Notes: generated by a model from the letters alone, not told the origin. DNA of 64,000 nt from Acheta domesticus (GCA_031308135.1 JAHLJT010000631.1:175667282-175731281), one strand, 5' to 3'; positions 47,797-59,887 are shown, counted from the stretch's first letter. A program made the numbers and translations.

Positions 47797-47885
47797 TCAT
47801 GGCATTTCGCGTCTTTCTCGATTGTGCCGCTAGATGTCGCATGATTAAGCAGTGCTTGATACCGTCGCGATCGAAAATTAGTCAA
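47797..47885 (+). repeat. Fragment related to the centre of the intron-2 MITE
   Basis: 'ggcatttcgcgtctttctcg', 'attgtgccgctagatg.cgcatg' and 'gagcagtgct'-like text follow the same order as 40019-40095. The perfect terminal repeats are absent. It is either a relic of the same family or of its autonomous parent. Confidence 0.5.
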
Positions 47886-48169
47886 GAATTGAAGTTTCAA
47901 TGAAAATAGGATATATTCCAGGTTTTATTTGCGTAGTTTGCACTATTCTAGAATAAAATTAAAACCGGGTCTGTTTGTTGGCTAAATTTTTGACGAACAC
48001 ATTTAAAACGTTTTTTCATTGCATTACACCATCACTTCAGTTTGTAAATTGCAATGTTTCCAGGCTTACATTTGCCTCATCATCAGGCTAAAATATAATA
48101 TATTAATTAATTAAATTACATTCTGTTAAACCACATAAAACATTACCCAAAAGTGTGATAAAAAATTAA

Positions 48170-48520
48170 AATATTTAGAAAATTTTTTAAAGAAGTTCCC
48201 GCGGCCCCATGCGAAGTATTCGTACCTTCAAAAGTTAAACATTCGTTTCAAATTCGCAGAGCTTTGAGTCGGGTCAGATCTAACGTGCTGTATTTAATGT
48301 ATGCATTTTGAGAAAAATCCAATGGATAGTATAGGCACTACTCTCAAAGAGGGACAAAACCAGTCATTTAAAAAAAATACTAGAGGGCCGCAAAACGTTT
48401 ATTTCCATAAAAATCTCAACATCCATTTTCCATACTAATATATAACTTTCTTGTTATTTCCTGTAACTATGTACCATATGAAATTGCAAAATGCTTTTTT
48501 AAACAGCTCCAACTTTTTTA
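48170..48520 (+). repeat. R1 dispersed repeat, partial copy (divergent subfamily)
   Basis: 'ccccatgcgaagtattcg', 'cgcagagctttgagtcgg' and 'cttgttatttcctgtaac' follow the divergent R1 subfamily seen at 22620-22950. The next R1 copy, from about 48560, is in the opposite orientation. Confidence 0.6.
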
Positions 48521-48559
48521 AAAAGTTTGTTCTGTAGGGCAATGTTCAACATTAATTAA

Positions 48560-49103
48560 TAACATTTAACATTAAGATGGGAAGTTATGTAATGTCCCGC
48601 AAAAAATGGCGAATATTCCACAGAAAAAAAATTCTTATTACAAGCCCATGGGAACAAAAAATGGATAAATCCTGATGATAAATTTAGAAAAAGAATTCTC
48701 CAACACGTGTTGTAGCCAGAATTCATGTTTTGTGTGTCCTTGACTCCGAAAAATCGATTGATGGCAGAACGTATTTTGGTCTATCTGTGAACAACGCTAG
48801 CCGCTAAACCGTTCAGCCGATTTTCTCCAAAAATGATATTCCTTCAACTATATAACTGATGTGGCAGCCTCTTGAATTTGAAACCTATATTTTAATTTTG
48901 GGTGTGCTTTATAAGAAGACCCTGGGGCATTTTCAAAAATTTCAACAAAAAAATTGCTCCATTCTTTTCGATTAAGTTTTCTTTGTTGGAATAGTCTAAA
49001 GAACATTTTAAGAGAATGATACAGGTCTAATTTTCGTTTAAATCTCTAATTTTTCGAAAATTGAAAAAATTCAACATATTTCCGTGTCTTTGTGCAACTA
49101 AAC
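48560..49103 (-). repeat. R1 dispersed repeat (reverse), right part before the hAT insertion
   Basis: Reversed R1 order: 'gggaagttatgtaatg', 'ggataaatcctgatgataa', 'ccgaaaaatcgattgatggc', 'gctagccgctaaaccgttc' and 'aaattgaaaaaattcaa'. It is interrupted at 49103 by the hAT MITE. Confidence 0.7.
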
Positions 49104-49546
49104 CAGGGTTGTCCAATTGACGACTCGTGAGCCGCATGTGGCCAATTATTCTAGTCCACGAAAGGTTATTAGTCAAAAGTGAAAGTTCCTTGCATCTATA
49201 TCGGGCTAGAACATTGTGCACGTAGCGCAAGTGCTCTGCCAGGGTTAGCACCCCCTTTATGTAAAAAAAAAGCAGATTGTTTAGATTTAAAGACGTTTTT
49301 CTAGTAAATTCAGAAATTCAAAATCATTCCAATACGTTACACTGCGTTATTCATGTTACGGCCTGATTTCACGCAGGGTTCCATCCCACCCTCACCCTAC
49401 CCCATTTCAGAGCCGCCGAGCAAACTGCCTAGATCAACAATACGAGGATGTCAGGTGTGGATTGCCCGAGTAATGAAAATATTGCCCACAACCATATTAA
49501 AGGTGTTAGATGCGCCCTTTGAAGCCCTGCAAGTTGGACACCCCAG
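49104..49546 (-). mobile_element. hAT-type MITE, copy B
   Basis: This 443-bp element is flanked by the perfect 8-bp duplication AACTAAAC (49096-49103 and 49547-49554). The left end is CAGGGTTGTCCAATTG and the right end, reversed, CTGGGGTGTCCAACTTG. Internal text 'gcccgagtaatgaaaata', 'cccacaacc' and 'gaagccctgcaagttggac' is the reverse complement of copy A at 10024-10422, so the two are inverted members of one family. It lies inside an R1 repeat and is therefore younger than it. Confidence 0.9.
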
Positions 49547-49554
49547 AACTAAAC

Positions 49555-50000
49555 TATTGAAAATAGAATTTTTTTCGTTGATAAAATCTGTTCCTTAAAT
49601 ATAGATTTTGAAATAAGGTCGTGTACATTATTTCCAAAATTTGAGTATTTTTTGCATAATTGTGCGTGAATTATTTTAATGTTTCTTTAAATATTTTTTC
49701 TCTCAAAAACGGCTCCATCGTTTTTGATGTGTGTTGTTGGAAGTTCTGCAGAAAATTTAATGGAATGGTGTAGATCTCATGTTAATTAAAAACCCTGATT
49801 TTTCGAAAATTGAAAAAAAATAAATCGTTTTCGGCGTCTTCCAACAACTACAATTATGAAGATATCATTTTCCCTTTTATTCTGATAAAATGGGTTCACC
49901 AAAACTCATCTTCAAATAAGGTAATATTGAATTTTTTGACAATATGAGTATTTTTCTGTGTAATTTGGCGACAAATATAGTCGCCTGCTTCGAATTTCGT
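49555..50000 (-). repeat. R1 dispersed repeat (reverse), continuation after the hAT insertion
   Basis: 'tattgaaaatagaatttttt', 'atttcaaaatttgagtattt' and 'ctctcaaaaacggctcc' are reversed R1 middle text. A second reversed piece follows near 49790-49920 ('cggcgtcttccaacaactac'). Confidence 0.65.
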
Positions 50001-50446
50001 GAACGCAATAGAGGTAATTACAGGCAGTTAGATCCTACGTAAGTTAGAATTTACATATTATTTCATATTTCTTTGTTTGTTTCTTCTTCGAGCTTTTGTT
50101 ATATGTTTTAAAATTAATTTTTAAGAAATTATTTAAAACCTATTTTACATTGCTTTCTTTAATTAAGTTAAGTGTGAAAACGAAAAGTAGATTTCGCTTA
50201 GCTTAATAAGATGTGGGTCTAAAATTTTTAATGAAAATTTTTTGACCCCTTTCTTTTTGGTCGCGAATTGGCCGCCTAGGACCACGTAGACATACACCTG
50301 CACCTACCAAGACTCAGTTTTATTTTTCCTGTGGCAAGTGTATTCTTATGTGTTTTCCTTTTTGGGGGGGCCAGTAATACGCTGAATCGAATTTTTATCC
50401 CCCAGTGTTGCTAGTCCTGGGATATGGAATGATGAATTTCAAACGC

Positions 50447-50447
<1 letters not shown>

Positions 50448-50491
<44 letters not shown>
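50448..50491 (+). repeat. AAT microsatellite
   Basis: Uninterrupted (AAT)n, about 14 units. Confidence 0.95.
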
Positions 50492-50492
<1 letters not shown>

Positions 50493-50664
50493 TTGTAAAG
50501 GTCTTATCTCGTTTGAGTCCGCATATATCTCTCCAGTATGGTTAGTGTTGGGAATAATTTCCACCGAAGTGGCTGAACAGAAAAATCAAGTGATGTGTAA
50601 CGTACCAACAACATGTCTAGAACTATGGTAACATTGAATGTGTACAAAAACCTAACACACCAAC

Positions 50665-50666
<2 letters not shown>

Positions 50667-50723
<57 letters not shown>
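50667..50723 (+). repeat. AAT microsatellite
   Basis: Uninterrupted (AAT)n, about 19 units. Confidence 0.95.
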
Positions 50724-51711
50724 TATTAACTTTAAGTATCTTCAAAATATTATTTCTTCAAAGAAAAACAACGCCCTCTATCAACAATCGCTACGTGCAC
50801 AGGTGGTATACTTCCTCGATGTTGTAAGTTGATGTAGTTTATTAAGGTAAGCAGAAATACGTAAGTTTATAGAGGAATAATACTTATTTACTGAGAAAAA
50901 GAGATTTAATGTATTTAACGATTATGAAATTAAAGATTGCAATAAATTATTTGATTAACGACGAAAAATATGTCATAGATTATATTAATGTTATAGAGTC
51001 GCTATCTGTTGGATGCATTGAACAATACTTATAACGCTAAGCACTAACACATATCGCACCTCTAATGCAAGAGGACATCTCTGAAAAATTGAAAATGGAG
51101 ATACACCCGTTGTTAAATTCCTTTTCCATTGCGTGATACGCAACAATGTCATTTCTTTATTTTCATAAATAGCCAAGTAATATCAATTCAATTCCTGGTA
51201 TTAAATTCGAAAAAACTTCCAAAGGCTCTCCTGCAAAATTAGTGATTGTGGAGTTGAAGGCCTGTTGCTTTGGGGGTACTATATTTACGGAACACTCTTT
51301 TGTTTTCGAAGTCCCTGTATACTAAAAACTAGGAAACTCATTTTTACTAAACTTAAGAATCATAAGATTTGCTTTTCATTTTAGATCGATGTTTTCCCAC
51401 AGATGGCAGCACTGTCATATTAATTTACACATTTGTTACGAGAGAGCACTGTCTTCTTGAGAATCGCACCTGCAGGAAATTCAATATTCCACGCTACTTC
51501 AATATTCCTCATGATAGACAAAAAATAATCGATGGGAATCAGTGGCTTCTAGGTTTAATTAGAGATTCAAGAAATAGTAATGGAATGGACTGTACTGGAG
51601 TTACATTAATGTGAATTACAACTCTTACTACATATTTAGCTGTAGATATTCCATCTTCATTATGACAGTGAATAAAAGGGATTTTAAATATTACACAGAC
51701 ACTTAATCTAT

Positions 51712-51740
51712 CTCTGAAGATACAAGAAGTATCTTCAGAG
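51712..51740. repeat. Perfect 12-bp hairpin
   Basis: CTCTGAAGATAC and GTATCTTCAGAG pair exactly around the loop AAGAA. The motif 'gaagatacaagaag' recurs about 57 bases further on, so it may belong to a small repeat cluster. Confidence 0.7.
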
Positions 51741-52242
51741 TCACGACTCGAAAATACAAGACTTCACGACTTGAAGATACAAGAAGTTTCTTCAAACTAC
51801 GATTATTAAACTACATTAAAAGGAGGAAAGAAAGATATCAATTCATTGCGTTAAAAATCAAGTTTTAAAGAAACTAGAAAAAGGTTTTTTCCAACAGCAT
51901 ATCTTGCATGCAAAAGTTCACTTTTGCGAAAGTTAGTTTTTATTACATCAATTATTTGTCAACTCTAAGTTTTAATTATGTTATTATATTTTGCATGGAT
52001 ACAATCATTTCCCGTCGAAAATTTTAGTTTTAGAGAAAAATAGATTTCTTTGCTACTTTCGGGTGCGCAATTCTAGTATTGTTGTAGGTAGTATTGAAGG
52101 TTGTATACACATGTGGTTGTATTAGTTGGTTAAGGAGGAATGAGAGGGATGACAGGAAGCTCTCAGAAGCATTGGATTTACCCGCGCACGTTTTCTTGCG
52201 CCCACGCTTCGCTAGTTGTGAGAAGAACGGGGAGTTTGGTTA

Positions 52243-52413
52243 TTTTGACAAAATGAATTGAGGCGAGTGAGAGAGGGAGCTAACCCACAAAATTTAAAAT
52301 ATAGATTTCTGAACGTATTCGATTACTAATATACTGAATATGTAAATAAATCGATGTTTTAAATTTTGTACGTTAGCTCCCTCTCTCACTGGATGCCTCA
52401 ATTTCTTATCAAA
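52243..52413. mobile_element. Palindromic element, ~170 bp
   Basis: Left arm 52243-52308 and right arm 52348-52413 are near-complementary over about 65 bases. The core match 'gtgagagagggagctaac' and its complement is perfect. The layout is MITE-like; no target duplication was resolved. Confidence 0.75.
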
Positions 52414-52952
52414 TTTGTAGTTCGTTTTTTCGACGTAATATAGTTTCTATTACACAAGAGCGAACATTACTGGTTATCAGATTTTGTCTAAAGGGGTGTT
52501 GCTATCATTTATTCTTAATTTAGCTAACGTTGGAAAAGGAGTGGGAGTAAATATTCCGGAGGCAAGAAAATGTGCGCCTATAATACGGTTTTCCTGTCTC
52601 CGGTCACAGGTGTTTGCCACTTCCGCTAGGTGACGATTGATTACATATGTATTGTATTCAAATACGTACAGTAGCGAACCCAAATAGAGGATACTGGGGT
52701 GACGACACATATTCACAAATAGAGCTTTTACTAATTTTCTATAGTAACGAAAGATATATCTTAGCTGAATATGTTATAACTAAATACAAAAGATCATACA
52801 TGCATACATTTTGAAATTCATCAATTTGGCTGTACGCCACATACAGCCCACCCCTCATTGAAAAATCGTGTTTGCACCACTGTTCAGTTATAAGAGCAAA
52901 TTACAAGTACATATACATGTATGCTACTCATTTATCACTCTTTTTATGTGAG
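52414..52952. other. AT-rich spacer, nothing recognised
   Basis: No supported feature was seen in this stretch. Confidence 0.4.
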
Positions 52953-53416
52953 CTTTTTACTTTCCCGTATACGTACGTATACACGGAATGGTATACGTAG
53001 TATAGGGAAAGTTATGTAATGCTGCGCGAAAAAGTGGCCAATTTTCGGCGAAAAAAAATTGCCAGGCCGTGAAAACAAAAAAGTGGATAAAACCAGTTGC
53101 TAAATTAAGACAAAAATCCCTAACACGTGGTGTAGCCAGAAACCCGGTTTTCTAGGTCCTTGATACCGACAAATCAATTGGAAGGAAAACGTCCGTCTGT
53201 CTAGGTTTTTGTGTTCTTTAATATTCTAAAATTAATGTTTCCGTTCTACCAATAGGAAACCGAAAAATTAAGAAAATGACAAAAAAAATGTACTTTTGGC
53301 GGTGATAGATGACAGCTGGCAAGAAAGAGTTTGTGGCAATTACGAATAGCTAGCGAAGACCCAACGAAATAGAAAACTAATACGGGAAAGTCTGTGCCAT
53401 TCTGTAGCACCACTAG
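52953..53416 (-). repeat. R1 dispersed repeat, short copy with both termini (464 bp)
   Basis: It runs from CTTTTTACTTTCCCGTATAC, which includes the 16-base palindrome GTATACGTACGTATAC at 52967-52982, to TGTAGCACCACTAG. A 12-base inverted repeat ACTTTCCCGTAT (52959-52970) and ATACGGGAAAGT (53380-53391) sits near the two ends. That suggests R1 is a non-autonomous DNA-transposon family. The middle of the long copies is deleted here. Confidence 0.7.
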
Positions 53417-56369
53417 TTTCATCTCATATTTATTTCATGAGTTTTATATTGTCTATGAATTTTCTCTTGCCATCATTATATTCTTGCATTATGAAACTTT
53501 CCCTCTAGCTATATTTTCATTAGATGAAGTTTTTCAAAGACTTCATCGTTTCTAACTTCTTAAGCAGCAGAAGCTAGTGGTTTTCACACAGGTTAGAACG
53601 TCAGCGTCTTCAGCTCATTTTGTAATATTTTATCGCAGATATTCCGATTATAATTTAGATCTTTCTTCAGCTTCCTAAGGTCTCCGTTTCCCGTAAAATC
53701 ACTCAATAACATCAATTCATTTTACGGTTCACCCCTGAAACTGTCTCCACGAAACATATTACCAATTCTTAATTGTAATACGCTAGTGCCCTTTTCCCCA
53801 TAATCAGAAAATTTTCATTATTTGAACGTGGCACGTTAATGGTAGAAAGATCGTTGGAGATACAGTGCAAGAAATGATATATGCGAAAATACCGCACGTC
53901 TCCCTCCACTTTGCTCAAAACAAGCAGTTTGAGTTTAGTGAAGCCACATCACCCTACTTCAAGATGCTCGGTTTTATAAAAAAGAGCAATACAAATCCGA
54001 ATGAAAAAAAATGTAAAAATGAAACAAATATAATGACATCAGTAACTATGTTTTCTCAATATGTTGTAACGGAACGAGCAAATTGGGCGCCAAATGTGAC
54101 GAGACGAGCACATTAATAATATTGCGCAAGCTCGTTATCACACGTTTCATGTAGCTCAGAGTCTGCTAGCGCGGTTTTTTGAGCTCCAAATTCCATTCAA
54201 ACCTGAACTACGAAGAATGTCGGCTTTTATGAATCTCAGGAATGAACAGCTCCGGGCTGGGGTCAATGCAAGGTTTCTGGTGACTTTTTATTTAATGCCG
54301 TAAAGCATTATTTTCTTATAAAACAATTCGTCAAAGCGTCGGATGTGGATTTATTCGAATAGAAATACAAATGACGAAGAATTTTACACAAGGGATCTAT
54401 TGTAGGAGCCTTCTGTCCGGTGAATGTAACAGTCTACTAATGGACAAGGCTGGTAATGACTGGTCCGGCGTATTTACCTCGTCCGGTGGTTACGCTGCTC
54501 TGATAGTGTCACACTGACAGGATTTTGGCAGAGGCTGAATGGAAACTGGGAGCATGAGATGGCGCCTCGGCGCCGCCAATCGGGGGCTATGAGCCGCGCC
54601 CGGTGTCTATACTGGGTAGCTGCCTTACGTTCCCCAAACATCGTCTGCAATCGCCGGGCTTGTTCAGTTGAAGAGCTCGTCGGTGAGGGCCCGTTTCTGC
54701 CCGGTTATTGAAGTGCTGGTGTCTTGCATACGCAGAGAAAGACCGTCACACACCACCTCGCGTTTTTGATAAGTCTCGCTTGATTCTGCCTACGATATTC
54801 GACAGTAGATCCGAATGATATAATAGCACATAATGTCCAAATGGATGTCTTTAAGATTTTTAACTGACTTGACGGCTTTGCAGGTTGTAATAAAAATTTT
54901 TCAAATTTTTGCCTGAAAATCTGTCCTAAGTGCACAACTGACAGAAACTTCGAAAGTTTTCGTCGGAAATAAGTTTTCATCGCCATGTCCGAAGCTCCGT
55001 GAAAAATCCCCCTTCTCTCTTACGAGCAGTGTTCTGGTCACGTAATTGCCCGATTATCCTGCTTTTTGTTGAATTCTGATGTTTGAGAAAGTTCTGAGGT
55101 TTATCAAACAATTATAGGCTTAGAGCGTTCTTCTCTTGGTTGACCGCTTTTGGAATTACTATATTTGTTAAAATTGTTTCTTTTTATCTGACTCGCGTTT
55201 GCGCGACTCGCACGTTTGGGGATGCTCAACAATAGCACACAAAATGTCACTATCAACTACTTCATCTAACAGGCGAACGCAACACAAAGCAGACACACTG
55301 GAACTACTTCCACGATCTCGATTGCTTACGACGGTGTAGGCGCTTCCCATAAAATCCTCACAGCAGTCAGGACTGTCGTTGTCTTGAAAGCAAATTATAC
55401 AATGGCTCTGCTTTAATTCTTTGACGCGAATGGCAATGAGACCACTTGTTAATTTATAGACTGCAGACTAAAATAATATGTAATCCATTTAAGGAATAAT
55501 TCAATTTCTTGGATATTAAGAAATAGTAGACAGGCACTATTTCTGCAGTTTGTGCTCATGACCTAGCGGGGACTCCCGAGATATAATTTACTGACTGCCC
55601 CAGAGAGATAATTTACTGACTGCCTAAAGTGTGCTGCGCTCTTGTGCACAAACGAGCAACTTGCTCATTAGACTCTTTCCGCCACGAAGTCTACAAGGAC
55701 TTCGTGCTTTCCGCAGTGGATGCTAGCGTAAAGCAGTCGGTTTTCTCTGGGCCAGGGGTGAAGAGGAGAGAGGGGAGTCTCTCTATCTGCGCATTCGTCA
55801 TTGCTCGCCGCAATATTGCGGCAGACGCTAAAAGCATTTTAACTTCCAAGCAATCACAGGCCAGCTTCAACAACTCGCCGAATTCAAACACAGGAAATCA
55901 AATTAAAATTAATACAAAACGTGTTTCGTTCAACGGACCACTTGTAAGATTATCAATAGAGTATTTAAGGTTCTTTATTAATATGATACACGGGGATGCT
56001 CTGCATCTCAGCGACCCCTAACGCTACGCCACTGGTTTGAAGGTAAGTCGTTATTAGGGTTCCAGATGCGCGAACTACTATGTGCTACGTCCTAAAGGAT
56101 TAGGGAAGCTCGATGTTTCGCAGTTACGATAATTCAATGCTCCGTGGTGAAACAAATAACCGTCGCCCAAAATGGGTTAGCTACTGCGCGTGTGAAATCT
56201 GCTGGTCTCACAGTCCGTTTTTAATGGAACTCTGCTGTTCTTTCGGGGTGAGATGGTGCCCCGAGATGAGAAGCCGTTAACACGGGGGCGTGGAAAAATA
56301 TTAAGACCACCACACTTAACAGGCCTGTTCTTCGCGACGATGAGGCCATCTGCACGTGGATAATCAAGA
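53417..56369. other. Intergenic DNA without recognised genes
   Basis: GC content rises at about 54440-54720 and 55600-55860 but without convincing coding signs. The longest frame (130 codons, 55629-56021) has no recognisable domain or neighbours, so I leave it uncalled. No repeats from the families described here were found. Confidence 0.4.
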
Positions 56370-56485
56370 GGTTCGATTAGTGATTCCGGACGCGTCAACT
56401 GCTAAGGTCATTAGTCCCGTAAATGTGGTGCATGTTTTTCATAGGGATGTGGCGGTAATCTTGCCCCCGCTTGTATGATAGTGAG
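56370..56485 (-). mobile_element. tRNA-headed SINE family, 3' tail fragment
   Basis: 'ggacgcgtcaactgctaagg', 'tcattagtcccg' and 'gggatgtggcggtaatc' match the reversed 3' end of the other SINE copies. The rest is missing; the RTE-type pseudogene follows immediately. Confidence 0.7.
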
Positions 56486-56490
56486 CAAAC

Positions 56491-58163
56491 ATGTATTTCC
56501 TTTTAGAAGTAAACGAAGATCTATTGAAAAAGATACCGATATTTTATTTGAACAAAATGACAAATTTTAAAACAGACCTTTTAAAACAATACAGCGTTGA
56601 AATGCTCTGCCAAAACAGAATTAACCTTAAACTAGGAAACTCCGAAGATAAAAGTCCCGAAGTAATGTATAATCACCTAAAAGATGTTTTTGAAGCAGCT
56701 AAGGAAGCCCTAGGAGAAGAACAAGAAAAAAGGAAGTTCGTTGAGAAATTCAGTGAAAATTTAGAAAGCTTGATTAAGGAAAAGAAAACATTGTACCTGT
56801 CGTGTATTTCAAATAGGAATGCCCAAACACGAAAGGAATATGTACAAACAAGAAAAGAAGTTAAAGAATTAGTAAAAATTGAAAAAATTGAACACTGGGA
56901 GAGATTATGTAGGGATATAGATAATACAATAGGATATAATAGGTCAACCCAAGCATGGAAAACGATTAAAAATATGAGAAAAAATTGTTACAAATGTAAA
57001 GTACAAATAATAACTCCTACAAAATCACTTGATTACTACGAACAATTATTACAAGAAAGTAGAGTTGAATATCAAAACAATTTGGAATGCACGCATTGGC
57101 AAGCATGGGAACCTGAAATCAGTTGGTTTGATGTAAAAAGGGCTTTGTCGAAAGCTAAAAACAATAAAGCTCCAAGACCAGGTGACCTTAGAATGGAACT
57201 TTTAAAATACGGAGGTTATAATATAACTGAATATCTCAAAAATCGTTTTAACAAAATTGAAGTTAGTGGCGATATTCCTCAGGAATGGAATATGTCATAT
57301 ATCAGCTCTATACACAAGAAAGGTGACAAAACCCTTCGTGAAAACTACAGAGGAATTAGTGTCATCCCATCAATAGCTAGGCTATTCGCTAGTATTCTAA
57401 AGGAAAAAATACAGAAGGGAATAACATTCAGTGAAGAACAAAGTGGGTTTAGAAGTGGGAGGTCGTGTTTAGATAACATCCATTGCTTACGCCAAATAAT
57501 AGAGAAAAATGGAATATACAATATAGACACACATATGACATTTATTGACCTGGAAAAGGCCTATGACAGTGTTCCTAGATGCAAAATTGCTGATGACGAA
57601 ATAACTAACTGTTCAAAATTTAAATATCTGGGGACTATAATTACTGACGATGGGAAAGTTGATGATGATATTACCACTAGACTCGCAATGGGCAGAAATG
57701 CAATCAAAGCTCTACATAGCCTTATATGGAGTAATGTGCTACGACAAGACACAAAGAGAAGAATATTCCACAGTGTAGTGGAAAATATTATATTATATGG
57801 AGCAGAAATGTGTCCTTTAACAAAACGCCGTAGAGACAGAATACGGTCAGTAGAGCTCGACTTTATGAGAAGATCTTTACAGATAACAAGGCTGGACAAG
57901 ATAAGAAACGAAGTGGTATGGGAAAGAGCTGGGGTTCAAACAACCATAACCAGAAGACTAGAAAATAAAGCTCTTCAATGGTACGACATGTCCAGAGGAT
58001 GCAAAATGAGAGATGGTCAATTCAAATTTTAAACTGGATACCTGAAAGAAGGCCTGTTTTGACCTGGAAGGCGTATATACAGGAAGTAATGAATGAGAAA
58101 GGACTAGAAGAAGGTCAATGGAATGACCGAAAAATATGGAAATCGAAAACGGCAAACTCTTAG
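56491..58163 (+). pseudogene. RTE-type retrotransposon ORF2 with deleted catalytic core
   Basis: A 513-codon open frame (56491-58032) begins in the linker after a missing endonuclease. It continues through reverse transcriptase motifs KNNKAPRPGDLRMELLKYGG, SSIHKKGDKTLRENYRGI and FSEEQSGFRSGRSCLDNIH. Motif A, MTFIDLEKAYDSVPR, ends at 57579. There it jumps to IADDEITNCSKFKYLGTIIT, from beyond the catalytic YADD block, so over 100 residues are deleted in frame. A frameshift near 57985 moves the C-terminal domain (RHVQRMQNERWSIQ to WNDRKIWKSKTANS) into the frame 57978-58163. Copies with these features cannot self-replicate. The order of motifs and the W-x-G-H-like C-terminus suit the RTE clade. 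Confidence 0.88.
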
Positions 58164-58190
58164 GGGTAGAAACCGTCGAAGAAGAAGAAT
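58164..58190 (+). repeat. RTE 3' end with GAA repeats
   Basis: A very short 3' region follows the stop (58161-58163) and ends in a GAA run at 58177-58189. A short 3' UTR with a microsatellite tail is typical of RTE elements. Confidence 0.6.
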
Positions 58191-59440
58191 GCTTTATTAT
58201 GAAGTAAAAGATATAGATAATTCATATTTTCGATCTAACGCAAGAAGTATATCGCAATTTTTTGAATGAGGTTCAAATGATGAATCAGCAACTTCATCAA
58301 TTGATACAAAATCATTGTCTAAAAACTGATTTATTAATTCAATTTCTTTCGGATTTAATAAATGAAAATAAATTTTATATGATCCGCCCATGTTGTAGAA
58401 ATGTCATGAATTCGGAAAAGGTTGGTCTGATGGACCCATCTACAACTTTGAGCAGTAATAGCACACCATATTTTTGTGATAAACTCAAAATAATGGTCGT
58501 CATCAGTTTAAAAATATTGAATTTGAAGATAGACTAGTGGATAAGTTTGGAACTGAATTTGATCACTTCATAGAACGCTTCACAAATGTCAATAAGTTTG
58601 ACAAACCCAACGTTCCGTCATTGGGAAGTGGTATGGTGCACACACACACTCCATGGTCTAAGGCTACCTCAAATGATTAAATAATTATTTGTTTTAATAG
58701 TATAATGAATTAATATATGTATAATTATTAAATGAAATATAAACATGTTATAATATACTTTTCGGTAAGATAAAGGTAAAAGAAATGGATCGTGATTTTG
58801 AAAGAAAAACATTAGAAGAGAAAATTGAAGAATTACAAAAAAATGTAGATACATAAAAAATAAAAGAGTAAGAAGAAGAAATAAAAAAGTTATTAAACTT
58901 AATGAATACTTACGAAAACAACGTATAAATAAATAAAAATGAACACAATGATACAAGGAAAACAAATGATACAATGAAAATGAACACAATTCAAAAGAAA
59001 ATAATATAGAATACATACAATAATAGAGTTAATATACAGCAACGAAATCATGATTGTCATCTTTCACATGGCCAGAGGTTGCTTAGTTTATCGCTAATTT
59101 AAACAAATATTCGATGAATATAATGCAGATTATATTATTATTATTATTATATAATATCGGTAACTAGCAGAAGTAGAAGTTCTCAGGGAGAACTACTTGA
59201 AGGCGCATACCTTCATATTCACTCATTCCTTAGCAACTGTTTCCCGGTTTTTGTATACGCGCGCACAGGAGCTTACGCAGAGCTCTCTCTCCACACGCAC
59301 ATCGCGTCGGCACATGGAAAGACACGTGCGTGCTGTCGTCAGAGGCCGCACGTATTCACTTCAGGTGGCCTTTCTGGCAGTCTGCGAGAGGTTTTTGCTG
59401 CTCATCACATTCTATCAGGAGCCTTCGATTTTTATAGCAT
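58191..59440. other. AT-rich spacer, no gene recognised
   Basis: Short frames on both strands (for example 64 codons at 58197-58391, reverse) have no recognised domain. An ATT run lies near 59130-59150. A small GC-richer part (59250-59400) precedes an R1 copy. Confidence 0.4.
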
Positions 59441-59887
59441 CTTTTTACATTCTCGTATACGTACGTATACACGGAGTAATATATGTAGTACGAAGTGCTG
59501 CGGAAAATCGATTTCGAGACTTCAACGGAAATACACGCTTTGGGGTCCCTGATGCGAAAAGTGTTTTGCTTTCAAAACGTCCGTCCGTCTGAACACCACT
59601 AGCGCCTAAACCATTCGTAGGATTTTTTCCAACATGAATATTCCCCGGTAGATCTGGATCGACTCGAAGCTATGCGATATTGTAAAAAAAGCATTAAAAT
59701 AGGTGCGTATTTTACTGAAACCCCAGGGACATTTTCATTTTTCCGCATATTCCTACTAGTACAAAATTGAAGATTTTTCATTAAATGAAATAAGTTTTCC
59801 ATCGTTCTTTCATTAAAGTCATGTGCATTTTCTTAAAAAATGTAGTGGTTTTCGCGCAGTATTGAGTGAAGTAAGTACAGTATTAAA
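59441..59887 (-). repeat. R1 dispersed repeat (reverse), short copy
   Basis: It begins CTTTTTACATTCTCGTATAC with the palindrome GTATACGTACGTATAC at 59455-59470. It continues with reversed R1 text ('caaaacgtccgtccgtc', 'gcgcctaaaccattcg', 'gatctggatcgactcg'). Confidence 0.75.

Larger units (their letters stand above)
50001..52242. other. AT-rich intergenic DNA, no gene recognised
   Basis: It contains two AAT microsatellites (listed separately), a 12-bp perfect hairpin at 51712-51740, and only short frames. Nothing else is supportable. Confidence 0.45.

Noticed and set aside
55629..56021. 130-codon forward frame
   Set aside because: No domain, no start context or splice signals, and no matching neighbours.
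58669..59016. 115-codon reverse Leu/Phe-rich frame resembling a membrane protein
   Set aside because: Arises from A-rich DNA on the + strand; hydrophobicity follows composition only.
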